From positions 52,501 to 97,316 of the forward strand of contig JADKAE010000022.1 of assembly GCA_016715405.1 (NCBI GenBank): a stretch of DNA of 44,816 nucleotides, written 5' to 3'. The notes below the pieces were generated by a model that did not search any database, was not told where the DNA came from, and saw only the letters and a program-made list of their open reading frames with translations. This document shows, piece by piece, positions 1 through 8,620 of the stretch; position 1 is the stretch's first letter, and each line of letters opens with the position of its first letter. This DNA comes from Saprospiraceae bacterium (GTDB taxonomy: Bacteria > Bacteroidota > Bacteroidia > Chitinophagales > Saprospiraceae). Made by a program: the position numbers and the translations under genes.

Positions 1-674
1 TCGATGTCCCCAGCTACGCCAAATACCTGCACCTCACCAGCAATAATACGATTTACGGCACGCAGTACCACTGGTGGCCCGATACGCAGGTACCTATCGT
101 TTGCGATATGTCGTCGGATATTTTTAGCCGCCCAGTCGATATCAGCCGCTTCGGACTGATCTATGCCGGCGCGCAAAAAAATATGGGCGCCGCAGGTGTA
201 ACGCTGGTGGTGGTCAAAAAGGATTTGCTGGGCACGGTACACCGCCACTTACCCGCTATGCTCGACTACAGGTTGCACATTGAAAATGGCTCTATGTATA
301 ATACCCCCCCCGTATACGCCGTATATATAGCTATGCTTACAATGCGCTGGATTAAGGCCAACGGCGGAATGCGCCAAATGGAGCAACTCAACCAGCGCAA
401 AGCACAATTGCTGTACGACGAAATCGACGCCAATCCCTGTTTTATAGGCACTACCCGCAAAGAAGACCGCTCGCTGATGAACGTGACTTTCCTGGCGGCA
501 AAACCCGAGTGGGAGCAACCCTTCCTCGATGCCTGCAAAGCAGCCGGATGCGTCGACCTGAAAGGACACCGCTCTGTAGGCGGCTTCCGCGCTTCAATTT
601 ACAATGCTATGCCGCTCGAAGGCGTACAGGCATTGGTGGATGTGATGCGGGAGTTTGCCAAGCGTGAACAGTGA
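1..674 (+). CDS. serC: Phosphoserine aminotransferase, C-terminal part (5' end outside window)
   Basis: PLP-dependent transaminase of serine biosynthesis (3-phosphohydroxypyruvate + glutamate to phosphoserine) and of the PLP pathway. The open frame runs from base 3 and the start lies outside the window. Visible family marks: the cofactor Lys in AGAQKNMGAAG, an HRSVGGFRASIYNAMP stretch typical of the SerC C-terminus, and TPPVYAVYIAMLTMRW. About 223 residues are present of the usual ~360. An internal ATG at 108 is not the real start because the conserved NNTIYGTQYHWWPD segment lies before it. The stop codon lies inside the left arm of the 664-730 inverted repeat, which separates serC from the convergent glycosyltransferase gene. 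The reading frame is intact. Confidence 0.95.
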   Translation, partial: DVPSYAKYLHLTSNNTIYGTQYHWWPDTQVPIVCDMSSDIFSRPVDISRFGLIYAGAQKNMGAAGVTLVVVKKDLLGTVHRHLPAMLDYRLHIENGSMYNTPPVYAVYIAMLTMRWIKANGGMRQMEQLNQRKAQLLYDEIDANPCFIGTTRKEDRSLMNVTFLAAKPEWEQPFLDACKAAGCVDLKGHRSVGGFRASIYNAMPLEGVQALVDVMREFAKREQ

Positions 675-730
675 ACAGTGAACTGTGAACTGCTCTTTGA
701 TCTGTTCACAGTTCACTGTTCACTGTTCAC
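664..730. terminator. Perfect 27-bp inverted repeat built of heptamers between convergent genes
   Basis: Left arm 664-690 and right arm 704-730 are perfect reverse complements around a 13-nt loop. Each arm is a tandem array of a 7-nt word (GTGAACA/GTGAACT on the left, GTTCACA/GTTCACT on the right). The stops of both convergent genes (serC at 672-674, the GT-C gene at 713-715) lie inside the arms, so both proteins end in the same codons (GAA CAG stop). The inferred role is a bidirectional terminator; there is no long U-run. Confidence 0.7.
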
Positions 731-2250
731 TTTATATACATAAATCGAGTTGTCAAAAACGCCGAGCGGGGTTTCTTTTGCCCCCTCCAAAAAGGGGTGT
801 TTTAGCCAGGTGGAATCGGTGACGATGATATGCGAAGCCCCCCATTTACGGAAATCATCCATATTTTGCGTGGTCCACTCGCGAGCGGGAGTCACTGTCC
901 ATCCCTTGAGATTGAGGTAGTACAAATTTGTATTGGGAGAATAGTCGGGCACGCAGACTACCAGCGAGTTGTTAAAGCGAATATCGCGTTCATTCAGAAA
1001 TTGATGCAACTCGTCCTGCTTCAGTAAACTTGGGTTTACAGCCGTATAATCGGGCGATGCGGCGCTGTAATAATAATGCATGCGCGCCTGAGTCTGATAT
1101 ATCCCCCAACCGGCAAATCCCAGTACGATCAATTGAGGCAAAAACCGGCCGTACCATCGCGGTAAATATTGCTTCGCCAGCCAAAGCGCAATACCCAGCG
1201 TAAGGGCCGGTAGAAACAAGATATCGATGATATAATAGTGGTGAATCAGAATTTGTCCGAAAAACAACAAGATAAAAGCGGTTGATCCCAATAGTGTGAA
1301 CAAAAAGGTGAGGTAAACCGGGAGCGGCACACGCCGGGGCATTAGCAAAATTAACACCATAAGCGCAACCAGAAGGTAGATCAATTCGGTAGAGAAGTAC
1401 AGTTTGTGGTATTCTCTTGCGATCTCTTTTACAATATTATCCACCCCGGCCTTCGGGAGCGAGAAAAACGATTCGCTGATTCCCGTCAGGAATAAGCCCG
1501 AGCCGTTTACGCGGTTGTAGTGGCTTGCCCACAAATACCAGGCGGCAACTGTTCCTAAAATCACCGCCGACACAATCGCCATATGCCAAAACGGAGGAAA
1601 CCACCGCCGGTAACGCGACCGGGCAGCCGGCCATAGCTGACAGCACACCCCGGCGCCTATCAATGCCAGAAATGGAGACAACACGCTTACCTTAATTAGC
1701 CCGGCTATCAATACGATGCCTCCCATGCCATAGAACCAGGACAAGCGACCGGTTTGGTAATAGCGATAGTAACTCCAGGCGCCGAGCCAGGTTAGTCCCA
1801 GCCCTGCTGTATTGGGTAGGTAATTAAATCCGTAAAAAGCGAGTAAAAAGGAGCTCATCATACCCAGGGCTACGGCCAATGCCCCCACAGATCGCCCAAA
1901 ACTCCGTGTAATACCCGATACAAGGCATACAATCCTGCAAAAAAGAGCAAGGAATTCAGCAAGCGAAGCCATACGTGATGGTCGCCGAACAAAGCATAAA
2001 AAATAGCGCCTATATAATATATGATAGGAAATTCTGCCACGGTCTTGCCATTTCCGGCTACGAGGTTGTGCACGCCGGGCTCAAAAAAGTGCATACCGTT
2101 GTTGTACTAACTCAGGGATAGCGAGGCGCCATCGGCCTGCCGCCAGCTATGCACCGAGATAGGTCCGTACTGTAGTATGCCGGGATAACCGTACAAGAAG
2201 ATCAATGCGGCAAAACACACGCCAAAGACAATATGGGGCAGGTATTTCAT
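713..2250 (-). CDS. GT-C (GT39/ArnT-like) membrane glycosyltransferase, disrupted by a stop and a frameshift
   Basis: Multi-pass membrane protein resembling dolichyl/polyprenyl-phosphate-sugar glycosyltransferases (GT39/PMT/ArnT type), which move a lipid-linked sugar at the periplasmic face. The start ATG at 2250 overlaps the upstream GT2 stop (ATGA), implying translational coupling. The first TM segment follows the start, then SWRQAD with the luminal-loop Asp usual in GT-C enzymes, then NNGMHFFEPGVHN and many hydrophobic helices; total ~510 codons. Two lesions: an in-frame TAG at 2107-2109 (codon 48), and a -1 shift at the C5 run 1882-1886. Restoring a sixth C joins LYRVLHGVLGDLWG directly to ALAVALGMMSS. 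The split reading leaves pieces at 1870-2250 and 713-1972. It is either a pseudogene or a consensus error; the homopolymer context favours error for the frameshift. Confidence 0.75.
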
Positions 2251-3213
2251 ATAGGTCGAGATTCATCGGGAGGTGAAGGGGGCACGATATTGGAATCACG
2301 GACGATATACAGCGGCCGGCGACGGGTATCGGCATTCATCCGGCTGAGGTATTCGCCGATGATGCCTATGCCGATCATTTGGATGCCCCCAATAAACAAT
2401 ACACTGATAATCAATGAGGTCCAGCCTTGTACGTAATCTTTAAGGATATGGCGGCCGTAGAAGGCATATAGCGTCATTAAAAAAGCAAACACAGAAACCA
2501 ATAGCCCGAAATACGACACGATTTTGAGCGGGAAGTCGGAAAAAGCGGTGATGCCGTCAAGTGCGAAACGAGCCATTTTACCCAGGGTATATCCGGTTTT
2601 GCCGGCGTGGCGTTCGTTGCGGTCGTACATCACATACGTCTGGTTAAACCCGATCCAGGCAATCTGGCCCCGGATATATTTGTGCCTTTCCGGCATATTT
2701 TTGAGTACGTCGGCTACTTTGCGGTGGATAATCCGGAAATCGCCGGTATCGATAGGGATATTGATCGTAGTAATGCGGCTCAACAGCCGGTAAAACATTT
2801 TAGCCGTCCATTTTTTAAACCAGGTTTCGCCTTTGCGGGCATTTCTGCGGGCATACACCACTTCGAATCCCTCTTGCATTTTGCGATATAGATCGGCGAT
2901 GAGTTCGGGGGATCCTGGAGGTCGGCGTCAATAATGGCTATGGCGCCGCCTTGCGCATGGTCGATACCAGCCGATACGGCGATCTGGTGGCAAAATTGCG
3001 GCTAAAGTCGATAAACTTTACCCTGGCATCCGATTTGGCGAATTGTTGAAGGATAGCGGCGCTACCGTCCTGGCTGCCGTCATTGACAAAAAGGAGTTCG
3101 AAGGAAACCGCCAGCCCTTGCAGCGTGTTAACCAGGCGCTCATATAAAAGGAGCAGGTTTTTTTCCTCGTTATATACGGGAATGACAACTGAAATATCAG
3201 GTTGAGTTATCAT
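2247..3213 (-). CDS. GT2 family polyprenyl-phosphate glycosyltransferase (GtrB/DPM1-like), frameshifted
   Basis: Cytoplasmic GT-A enzyme expected to transfer a sugar from a nucleotide donor to a polyprenyl phosphate. The N-terminus from ATG 3213 reads ISVVIPVYNEEKNL, then LLFVNDGSQDGS (the DGS motif), VKFIDFSRNF, then in another frame HQIAVSAGIDHAQGGAIAIIDADLQDPP (the DAD and QDPPE motifs). The C-terminal part (2247-2879) carries two TM helices around VSYFGLLVSVFAFLMTLYAF and SLIISVLFIGGIQMIGIGIIGEYL, as in GtrB/DPMS-like proteins. Two single-base deletions are needed to rejoin it: near 2990-2991 (NFGHQ region) and in the G5 run 2907-2911 (a sixth base restores QDPPELIADLY). It sits directly upstream of, and overlaps, the GT-C gene: lipid-linked sugar made here, used there. 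Confidence 0.8.
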
Positions 3214-3256
3214 ACTGTAAAGGTAGAAAATTCCCGGATTTCTTATTTTTGTGGCG

Positions 3257-3997
3257 ATGAAAAACCAGATTTCACAACGCGAGCTGGAAATAGGCGGGCA
3301 ATGCATACCGGTAACCATTGTGCGGGAGCGCAGGCACAGCATTCGCTTTGCGGTGGGTAAGCGGGCCGTCACGCTACGCCTGCCTGCCATACTTACCGAA
3401 GCGGAGCAGGCGGCCCAATGGGAGCGGTTTACAGGCTGGATCACGCGCCAGTTGCAACAAAAGCCGGGTCTGCTCGACCAGTTTGCCATTAAAACATACC
3501 GCAACGAGGATATCTTTTGGGTGGGGCGGCGAATGTACCAACTCCGGCTGGAGGAAACCGAAGGCGCTTCGCATAGGGGGCGTTTAAAAGACGGCATCCT
3601 GCATTTGCGGCTGAGTTCGTTTGCCAGTCAGACAGACCGGCAGAAAGCTATCGAACATTTGCTAAGCCGGCTGATCGCGGGAGATTTTCAGTCGGATATT
3701 ACCCGGCGGGTATTGGCCCTCAATGAACAGCATTTTAGGGTAAGCATACAAGGCGTCAGGCTCAAATACAACCATTCCAATTGGGGCAGTTGCTCGGCGA
3801 AGGGCAATATCAACCTGTCGACGCGATTGCTGTTTGCGCCCGACGAAGTGATCGACTATGTTATCGTCCACGAATTGGCCCACAGGATCGAGTTGAATCA
3901 CTCGCCGCGGTTTTGGAAACTAGTGGAAACGGCTATGCCGGAATATAAGCTACAGGAGAAATGGCTGAATGAAAACGGGCATTTGTGCCGGTTTTGA
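3257..3997 (+). CDS. YgjP-like (DUF45) zinc metallopeptidase
   Basis: 246-residue cytoplasmic protein of the YgjP/DUF45 family, related to M48/SprT-type metallopeptidases. The zinc motif HELAHRIELNH is near residue 210, preceded by the family signature NWGSCSAKGNINLSTRLLFAP and followed by SPRFWKLVE. ATG 3257 is preferred over the in-frame GTG at 3251. A TATTTTTG box at 3244-3251 sits so close that transcription might start at or near the ATG (leaderless); this is weak. Divergent from the GT2 operon and convergent with rplI. The substrate is unknown; some YgjP members are encoded with type I restriction systems, but none is seen here. Confidence 0.88.
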   Translation: MKNQISQRELEIGGQCIPVTIVRERRHSIRFAVGKRAVTLRLPAILTEAEQAAQWERFTGWITRQLQQKPGLLDQFAIKTYRNEDIFWVGRRMYQLRLEETEGASHRGRLKDGILHLRLSSFASQTDRQKAIEHLLSRLIAGDFQSDITRRVLALNEQHFRVSIQGVRLKYNHSNWGSCSAKGNINLSTRLLFAPDEVIDYVIVHELAHRIELNHSPRFWKLVETAMPEYKLQEKWLNENGHLCRF

Positions 3998-4010
3998 GGC
4001 GGGAGTTTGG

Positions 4011-4104
4011 GACTTCACGACTGTAGGACTTTACGACTTTACGAATGTACTGATATATTCGCAAAGTCGCAAAGTCGCAAAGTCGCAAAGTCGCAAAGTC
4101 GTAC
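4011..4104. repeat. Octamer repeat hairpin between convergent genes (CGACTNTN family)
   Basis: The right part 4061-4100 is five exact tandem copies of GCAAAGTC. The left part 4011-4045 carries the opposite-strand word (CGACTGTA, GGACTTTA, CGACTTTA). The two halves can fold into a long imperfect stem with a ~15-nt loop near 4046-4060. It lies between the stops of the convergent metallopeptidase and rplI genes, so a bidirectional terminator role is likely. The same octamer recurs at 8417-8476 and 40573-40630. Confidence 0.65.
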
Positions 4105-4108
4105 AAAA

Positions 4109-4555
4109 TTATTCTGCGATTACTTCGAAGTCTATCTCTACGTGTACTTCTTTGTGAAGTGCGAGGATAGCTTTGTAAGCGCCGAGCATTTTCACTTCTT
4201 CCGGAATAGAAATCTTTCTTCTTTCGATTTCCACTTCGTATTGCTCTTTCAGGGCGTTGGCCAACTGTACGTTGGTTACGCTGCCGAAGATCTTACCGCT
4301 GGTACCTACTTTAGCGCCAATTTTGAGAACGGCGCCCTGCAGTTTATCGGCAATAGCCTGGTACTCTGACAAACGCCTCGACTCAACAGTAGCTTCGCGG
4401 CGCTTGAGATCTTCCAGCATATTGCGGTTAGTTGCATTGGCTACAATAGCCAGGCCTTGCGGGATGAGGTAGTTGCGGCCGTAACCGTTGCGAACAGTAA
4501 CGATCGTGTGCTTGTCGCCTACCTTATCTATATCTTGCAAAAGAATAATATCCAT
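4109..4555 (-). CDS. rplI: 50S ribosomal protein bL9
   Basis: 148-residue bL9 of the large subunit, binding 23S rRNA domain V near the L1 stalk. MDIILLQDIDKVGDKHTIVTV starts the N-domain, followed by the rRNA-binding RNGYGRNYLIPQGLA signature, the long linker helix (LEDLKRREATVESRRL) and the C-domain (KIFGSVTNVQLANAL). Length and frame are normal. Last gene of the rpsF-rpsR-rplI operon, 45 nt after rpsR. Confidence 0.97.
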   Translation of the reverse strand: MDIILLQDIDKVGDKHTIVTVRNGYGRNYLIPQGLAIVANATNRNMLEDLKRREATVESRRLSEYQAIADKLQGAVLKIGAKVGTSGKIFGSVTNVQLANALKEQYEVEIERRKISIPEEVKMLGAYKAILALHKEVHVEIDFEVIAE

Positions 4556-4600
4556 GATGGTCTGCGTTTAATTTTTTTACAAAAAGCCTTAAGCAGCCAA

Positions 4601-4870
4601 TTACTTCAACAAGTCGGTTACATAGGGCATCAGGGCCAGGTGACGGGCGCGTTTGATAGCTACCGTAACTTTGCGCTGGTATTTCAGTGAGTTGCCCGTA
4701 ATACGACGCGGCAAAATCTTGCCCTGCTCGTTTACAAACTGGATCAAAAAGCTGGGATCCTTGAAGTCGATATATTTGATACCGAAACGGCGAAAACGGC
4801 AATACTTCTTGCGCTTTTGGCCGATCTTAGGATTGCTTAGAAATTTAATATCGTCTTTTGACGTAGCCAT
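4601..4870 (-). CDS. rpsR: 30S ribosomal protein bS18
   Basis: 89-residue small-subunit protein that binds 16S rRNA as a heterodimer with bS6. Family marks: KKYCRFRRFGIKYIDFKDP, the GKILPRRITGNSLKYQRKV core and the RARHLALMPYV tail. ATG at 4870 gives a normal length. It lies 42 nt downstream of rpsF and upstream of rplI in the conserved operon. No frameshift. Confidence 0.97.
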   Translation of the reverse strand: MATSKDDIKFLSNPKIGQKRKKYCRFRRFGIKYIDFKDPSFLIQFVNEQGKILPRRITGNSLKYQRKVTVAIKRARHLALMPYVTDLLK

Positions 4871-4912
4871 AAAGATCTACTTTAAAAGTGAACAATGGAA
4901 AAGACGCGAAGA

Positions 4913-5377
4913 TTATTCCTCTTCTTCGGCCAATGGCGCCTTCACAACCGGGGCTTCTACGACAGGAGTAACAGGAGCCACAGGGGCGACAGGGGCAGCC
5001 ACAACAGGTGCGACTTCTTTTTTGTCCTGTCTTCTGCTTTTCTTGCCGATAAGACCGTTGCGTTTGTCTTCGTTGTACTTAATACCGTACTTGTCGAGTT
5101 TCACTGTAAGGAATCTCATAATGCGCTCATCGCGGCGCAGCGCCAGCTCCATGTTGTCGATAATGCTGCCGGTAGGCGTCTGGAATTCAATGCAGAAATA
5201 GACGCCGGAATTGCGCTTGTGGATGGGGAAAGCCAGCGTGCGCAGGCCCATGTCATCTACGTGCACAATGGTGCAGCCGTTGTTCTTAAGCAGATCGACG
5301 TATGTCTGAGCTGTCGCTTGGATTTCATCGCCAGACAGCACGGGATCGACGATGAACGTTACCTCTAGTTGTTTCAT
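4913..5377 (-). CDS. rpsF: 30S ribosomal protein bS6 with a V/A/P-rich tail
   Basis: 154-residue bS6. The core (residues ~1-115) has the usual ferredoxin-like fold sequence: MKQLEVTFIVDPVLSGDEI, GLRTLAFPIHKRNSGVYFC and a KLDKYGIKYNEDKRNGL end. About 35 extra residues follow, a low-complexity run of V, A and P ending in four Glu, rpsF being normally 95-135 residues long. Such tails occur in Bacteroidota; their role is not known to me. First gene of the operon, with a -7 promoter box at 5417-5424. Confidence 0.96.
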   Translation of the reverse strand: MKQLEVTFIVDPVLSGDEIQATAQTYVDLLKNNGCTIVHVDDMGLRTLAFPIHKRNSGVYFCIEFQTPTGSIIDNMELALRRDERIMRFLTVKLDKYGIKYNEDKRNGLIGKKSRRQDKKEVAPVVAAPVAPVAPVTPVVEAPVVKAPLAEEEE

Positions 5378-5416
5378 TAATCAGACATATTGGTTAAAAA
5401 ATGAACAAAACGGCTG

Positions 5417-5424
5417 CAAAGGTA
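5417..5424 (-). promoter_or_regulatory. Putative Bacteroidota -7 box for the rpsF operon
   Basis: Minus-strand TACCTTTG matches the Bacteroidota TAnnTTTG consensus, 40 nt upstream of the rpsF ATG. No clear -33 TTTG partner was found, so this is a motif match only. Confidence 0.45.
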
Positions 5425-5441
5425 AGAAATATTTGAAAATC

Positions 5442-6703
5442 TTATTGTTCTGTGTCAATTTTTTTGCCTCGCCACATGTTCCACCAAAACAAGGGTTTGG
5501 CGAGTTGTTCGCGCAGGCTGAAATCGTTGTACATCGCCGACAATACGTAGCGAATGCGGGGTTGCCGGTGATGATGTTGGCTACGATATTCACCAGCGGC
5601 GCTTTGGTCATGATGCGTTGGAGGCGGTAGCTGAGTTTCATTTCGGAGCCAAGCACGCGGGCCACGCGCTGATCGTAGGCTTTTAGGAATTCGGGGCTGA
5701 AGTCCCCGGTTTCGAGGCAGGCTTTGGCCTGGTCGGCGGCGATAAAACCGCTGTAAAAGGCATTGCCGATGCCCTCGCCGGTGAGAGGGTCCACCAGCGA
5801 AGCGGCGTCGCCCACCAGCATATAGTGCCGGCCGGAAATGGACCTGGATTTAGACCCCAGCGGCAGGCCGTATCCTTTGGCCTCTCCTACCCTACTTGCG
5901 TGCTGAAAGCGTTCGCGCAAAGTGGGATAATTGGCCAGCAGTTCATCGAGTGTTTTGGAGAGGTTGATCCGGCGGCGTTTCACCACGTCGCTGCGGATGC
6001 CCAGGCCTACGTTGGCATTGCCGCCAGGCAGCGGAAACACCCAGAAATATCCCGGCAACAGGGGTTTTAAAAAATGGAGTTCGATAAAATTATCGGCTGA
6101 AAAACCCGACACATTAGTATAATAAGCCCTGATTGCGGCGGCGTAGTGGCTGTCATCCTTAACCAATCCGGCGTGTTTTCTGCTGAACGACGAATGGGCG
6201 CCGTCGGCCACGATGAGCAAGTCGGTTTCTATAATAATATGGCGTGCTGCATCCGTGATGCGCCAGCCTTGGGGTATTTGTTCATAGTGTGCAGCGGCCA
6301 CGCCTTCGAGCAATTCGATATTGGGCCTGCGCTTTACCTCTTCAATGAGAAACTGGTCGAAATCCCATCGTTTGGCCACATAACCCGGCGCGGCGCGTTC
6401 GTTGCGGATATAGTTGGGGTGAAAGGGAATGTCGAGCGGTTTGCCGTTGGGCGCTACAAAGCGAATGCCCCACACGTCGATTTGGGCGCCGGTAGCCTGG
6501 AATCGCTCGAGGATAGCGGGGTCGAGCCGGTTGAGCAGCGTAGTCACTTTGCCGCTGATGGCATCGCCGCAAACCTTGTCGCGCGGAAACACCGATTTGT
6601 CGAGTATCACACTCGGTATACCGTCATAGCTGAGTTTGAGTGCAGCGGCCACGCCGCCGGGGCCTGCGCCGACGATACAAACCTTAGAATTGATATATTT
6701 CAT
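5442..6703 (-). CDS. FAD-dependent geranylgeranyl-reductase-family oxidoreductase, frameshifted near 3' end
   Basis: Flavoprotein of the geranylgeranyl reductase/digeranylgeranylglycerophospholipid reductase-like family, which reduces isoprenoid double bonds or oxidises hydrophobic substrates. The FAD dinucleotide fold is at the N-terminus (VCIVGAGPGGVAAALKLS), then DKVCGDAISGK, and the second FAD motif YMLVGDAASLVDPLTGEGIG in the middle. The start is ATG 6703; a longer frame to 6796 only adds a non-conserved stretch. The C-terminus is shifted by a missing C in the C4 run 5558-5561: with five, the protein continues RIRYVLSAMYNDFSL and ends with a TAA at 5442. Without the repair the frame runs to 5381 with a nonsense tail. 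The substrate is unknown. Confidence 0.85.
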
Positions 6704-6720
6704 GAACTGGCAGATAAAAA

Positions 6721-6779
6721 GAAAGCCTGGCTGAAGGAGTGGATGTTTGTCGTGTTGGAAGGTAGATTGCCAGGCTTTC
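6721..6779. repeat. 11-bp inverted repeat in the 5' leader of the flavoprotein gene
   Basis: GAAAGCCTGGC (6721-6731) and GCCAGGCTTTC (6769-6779) are exact reverse complements 37 nt apart, just upstream of ATG 6703. It could be a leader hairpin or operator; no U-run follows. Confidence 0.35.
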
Positions 6780-6932
6780 GTGATGGTGTCGTTCATAGTT
6801 GGTGCCCAAATGTACTACTTTTTCTGATATTTTCAAGCATAACTTTGCCGGTATTTTCCGTTAACATTGCGTTAATAATTAAAAACCGGTTTTTATCCGC
6901 TTGTTTATCTTGCGCATCCGGTATGCAATGCC

Positions 6933-6940
6933 TATCTTTG
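6933..6940 (+). promoter_or_regulatory. Putative -7 box for tRNA-Ser
   Basis: TATCTTTG fits TAnnTTTG exactly. It lies 40 nt before the tRNA, with a TTG-containing element about 20 nt upstream (6910-6912). Motif match only. Confidence 0.5.
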
Positions 6941-6979
6941 CGACGTTTTTGAACTGAATATGCCAGATAGCAATTGACT

Positions 6980-7066
6980 GGAGATGTGCCAGAGCGGTTG
7001 ATCGGGCTTGACTCGAAATCAAGTGTACCTTCGCGGGTACCGGGGGTTCGAATCCCTCCATCTCCG
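6980..7066 (+). tRNA. tRNA-Ser(CGA)
   Basis: 87-nt class II tRNA. Acceptor stem GGAGATG/CATCTCC, anticodon stem CTTGA/TCAAG with loop CTCGAAA (anticodon CGA, reads UCG), a long variable arm with a GTACC/GGTAC stem, T arm GGGGG-TTCGAAT-CCCTC, discriminator G. The 3' CCA is not encoded. A terminator hairpin follows at 7074-7111. Confidence 0.95.
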
Positions 7067-7073
7067 CAATTCC

Positions 7074-7111
7074 AATCCTTTGTAAGTCAAGTACATACAA
7101 AGGATTTTTTT
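7074..7111 (+). terminator. Rho-independent terminator of tRNA-Ser
   Basis: AATCCTTTGTA (7074-7084) pairs perfectly with TACAAAGGATT (7096-7106) around an 11-nt loop and is followed by a T7 run. It lies 8 nt after the tRNA end and before the next gene. Confidence 0.85.
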
Positions 7112-7128
7112 ATCTCAAAACGACGCTC

Positions 7129-8415
7129 ATGAATAACAATTATCAGGCTGTTACGCCCGAAGAAGCCGTATCGATTATCGCTTCAGGCGAAAGGGTTTTT
7201 ATACATACCGCAGGCGCTGCGCCGCGCAGATTGATCAATGCACTGGCCGGCAGGGCCAGCGAGTTGCGCGACGTAGAACTGGTGCATTTGCACACGGAAG
7301 CAGAGGCCCCTTTTACCCTGCCCGAAAACCGGAAAAGCTTTCGCGTAAATAACTTGTTTGTAGGAGGTAATATTCGCAAAGCCGTACAAGAAGGTATTGC
7401 CGATTATATTCCCGTGTTTTTGAGCGAAGTACCCAATCTTTTCAGAAGGCGGACTTTGCCCTTAGACGCGGCCATGTTGCAGGTTTCACCTCCCGACAAA
7501 AACGGGTATTGCACGCTGGGTATTTCGGTAGACGCTTCATTGGCTGCCGCCCAGACCGCCCGCAAATTGATTGCCGAGCTCAACCCCAATATGCCGCGAA
7601 CGCATGGCGACGGCGTGATCCATATCAGCAAGTTTCACAAAGTGGTAGAAGTGGATTACCCGCTGCCCACACTCCCAGAAGTGGCCCCCACGGATATCGA
7701 AATGCGCATCGGGCGTTTTGTGGCGGAATTGGTAGACGACGGCGCCACGCTGCAAATGGGCATCGGCTCTATTCCCAATGCCGCTTTGCTGGCCATGACC
7801 AACCACAAAGGCCTCGGCATCCATACCGAAATGTTTTCGGATGGCATCCTCGACCTTATCGAGCGCGGCGTAATTACCAACGAACACAAGGAAAAACACC
7901 GCCACCATATCGTGACGGGCTTTATGCTGGGTACGAAAAAATTGTACGACTTCGTACACGACAATCCGCTGGTACGCGTGCTGGATATCGCTTATGTGAA
8001 CGATACCGCGGTTATTCGCCAAAACCCTAAAGTGACGGCCATCAACAGCGCCATCGAAATCGATATTACCGGCCAGGTCTGCGCCGACTCTATCGGTACG
8101 AAAATCTACTCGGGCGTTGGCGGACAGATGGACTTTATCCGCGGCGCTTCGCTTTCCGACAGGGGCAAGCCCATTATTGCGCTCCCCTCTTCTACCAACT
8201 CGGGCGTAAGCCGCATCACTACGCTGCTTAATGCAGGCGCCGGTGTGGTGACTACCCGCGCACACGTCCACTACATTGTGACGGAATACGGCATTGCACA
8301 TTTACACGGCAAAAACCTGCGCCAGCGCGCCAAGCAGCTCATTTCAATCGCTCACCCCGATCACCGCGACCGACTGGAGCGCGAAGCGTATGAGGTGTGG
8401 AGGATAACGATTTAA
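7129..8415 (+). CDS. Acetyl-CoA hydrolase / 4-hydroxybutyrate CoA-transferase family protein
   Basis: 428-residue cytoplasmic CoA-transferase/hydrolase. The N-domain runs from residue ~5 (AVTPEEAVSIIASGERVFIHTAGAAP), with VSPPDKNGYCTLGISVDAS and the glycine-rich LQMGIGSIPNAAL. Then GLGIHTEMFSDG, where I infer the family's catalytic Glu, and GVGGQMDFIRGASLS and GVVTTRAHVHYIVTEYGIA in the C-domain. Family members move CoA between short-chain acids or hydrolyse acetyl-CoA; the exact acid cannot be read here. The frame is intact, in contrast to many neighbours. Starts 62 nt after tRNA-Ser with the tRNA terminator between, so it is likely transcribed separately. Confidence 0.9.
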   Translation: MNNNYQAVTPEEAVSIIASGERVFIHTAGAAPRRLINALAGRASELRDVELVHLHTEAEAPFTLPENRKSFRVNNLFVGGNIRKAVQEGIADYIPVFLSEVPNLFRRRTLPLDAAMLQVSPPDKNGYCTLGISVDASLAAAQTARKLIAELNPNMPRTHGDGVIHISKFHKVVEVDYPLPTLPEVAPTDIEMRIGRFVAELVDDGATLQMGIGSIPNAALLAMTNHKGLGIHTEMFSDGILDLIERGVITNEHKEKHRHHIVTGFMLGTKKLYDFVHDNPLVRVLDIAYVNDTAVIRQNPKVTAINSAIEIDITGQVCADSIGTKIYSGVGGQMDFIRGASLSDRGKPIIALPSSTNSGVSRITTLLNAGAGVVTTRAHVHYIVTEYGIAHLHGKNLRQRAKQLISIAHPDHRDRLEREAYEVWRITI

Positions 8416-8416
8416 G

Positions 8417-8476
8417 CGACTGTACGACTTTGCGACTGTACGACTGTACGACTGTACGACTGTACGACTTTATGAC
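8417..8476 (+). repeat. Tandem octamer array CGACTGTA/CGACTTTG
   Basis: Seven contiguous 8-nt units from 8417 to 8472: CGACTGTA, CGACTTTG, four CGACTGTA and CGACTTTA, followed by a partial unit. It begins two bases after the stop of the CoA-transferase gene. Unlike the arrays at 4011 and 40580 it has no inverted partner nearby. Confidence 0.8.
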
Positions 8477-8570
8477 TATTTATCGCAAGTTGTTTATAAT
8501 CAGCATCTTGAACCGATAACCCATAAGTCACAACCGACACAATCATAAATAAATCTTAATTCCCAGCATT

Positions 8571-8604
8571 TTTGATTTCAAATGCGGGCATTGGGTTAAT
8601 TTTG
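8571..8604 (+). promoter_or_regulatory. Putative promoter for the metal-handling cluster
   Basis: TTTG (8571-8574) and TAATTTTG (8597-8604) are 22 nt apart, matching the Bacteroidota -33/-7 pattern. The ATG of the downstream gene is 16 nt further. Confidence 0.55.
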
Positions 8605-8620
8605 TGTCAATTACGCAAAT

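Noticed and set aside
4061..4104. Regular short repeats that might suggest a CRISPR array
   Set aside because: Units are 8 nt and contiguous, with no spacers and no cas genes; the other arrays are the same.
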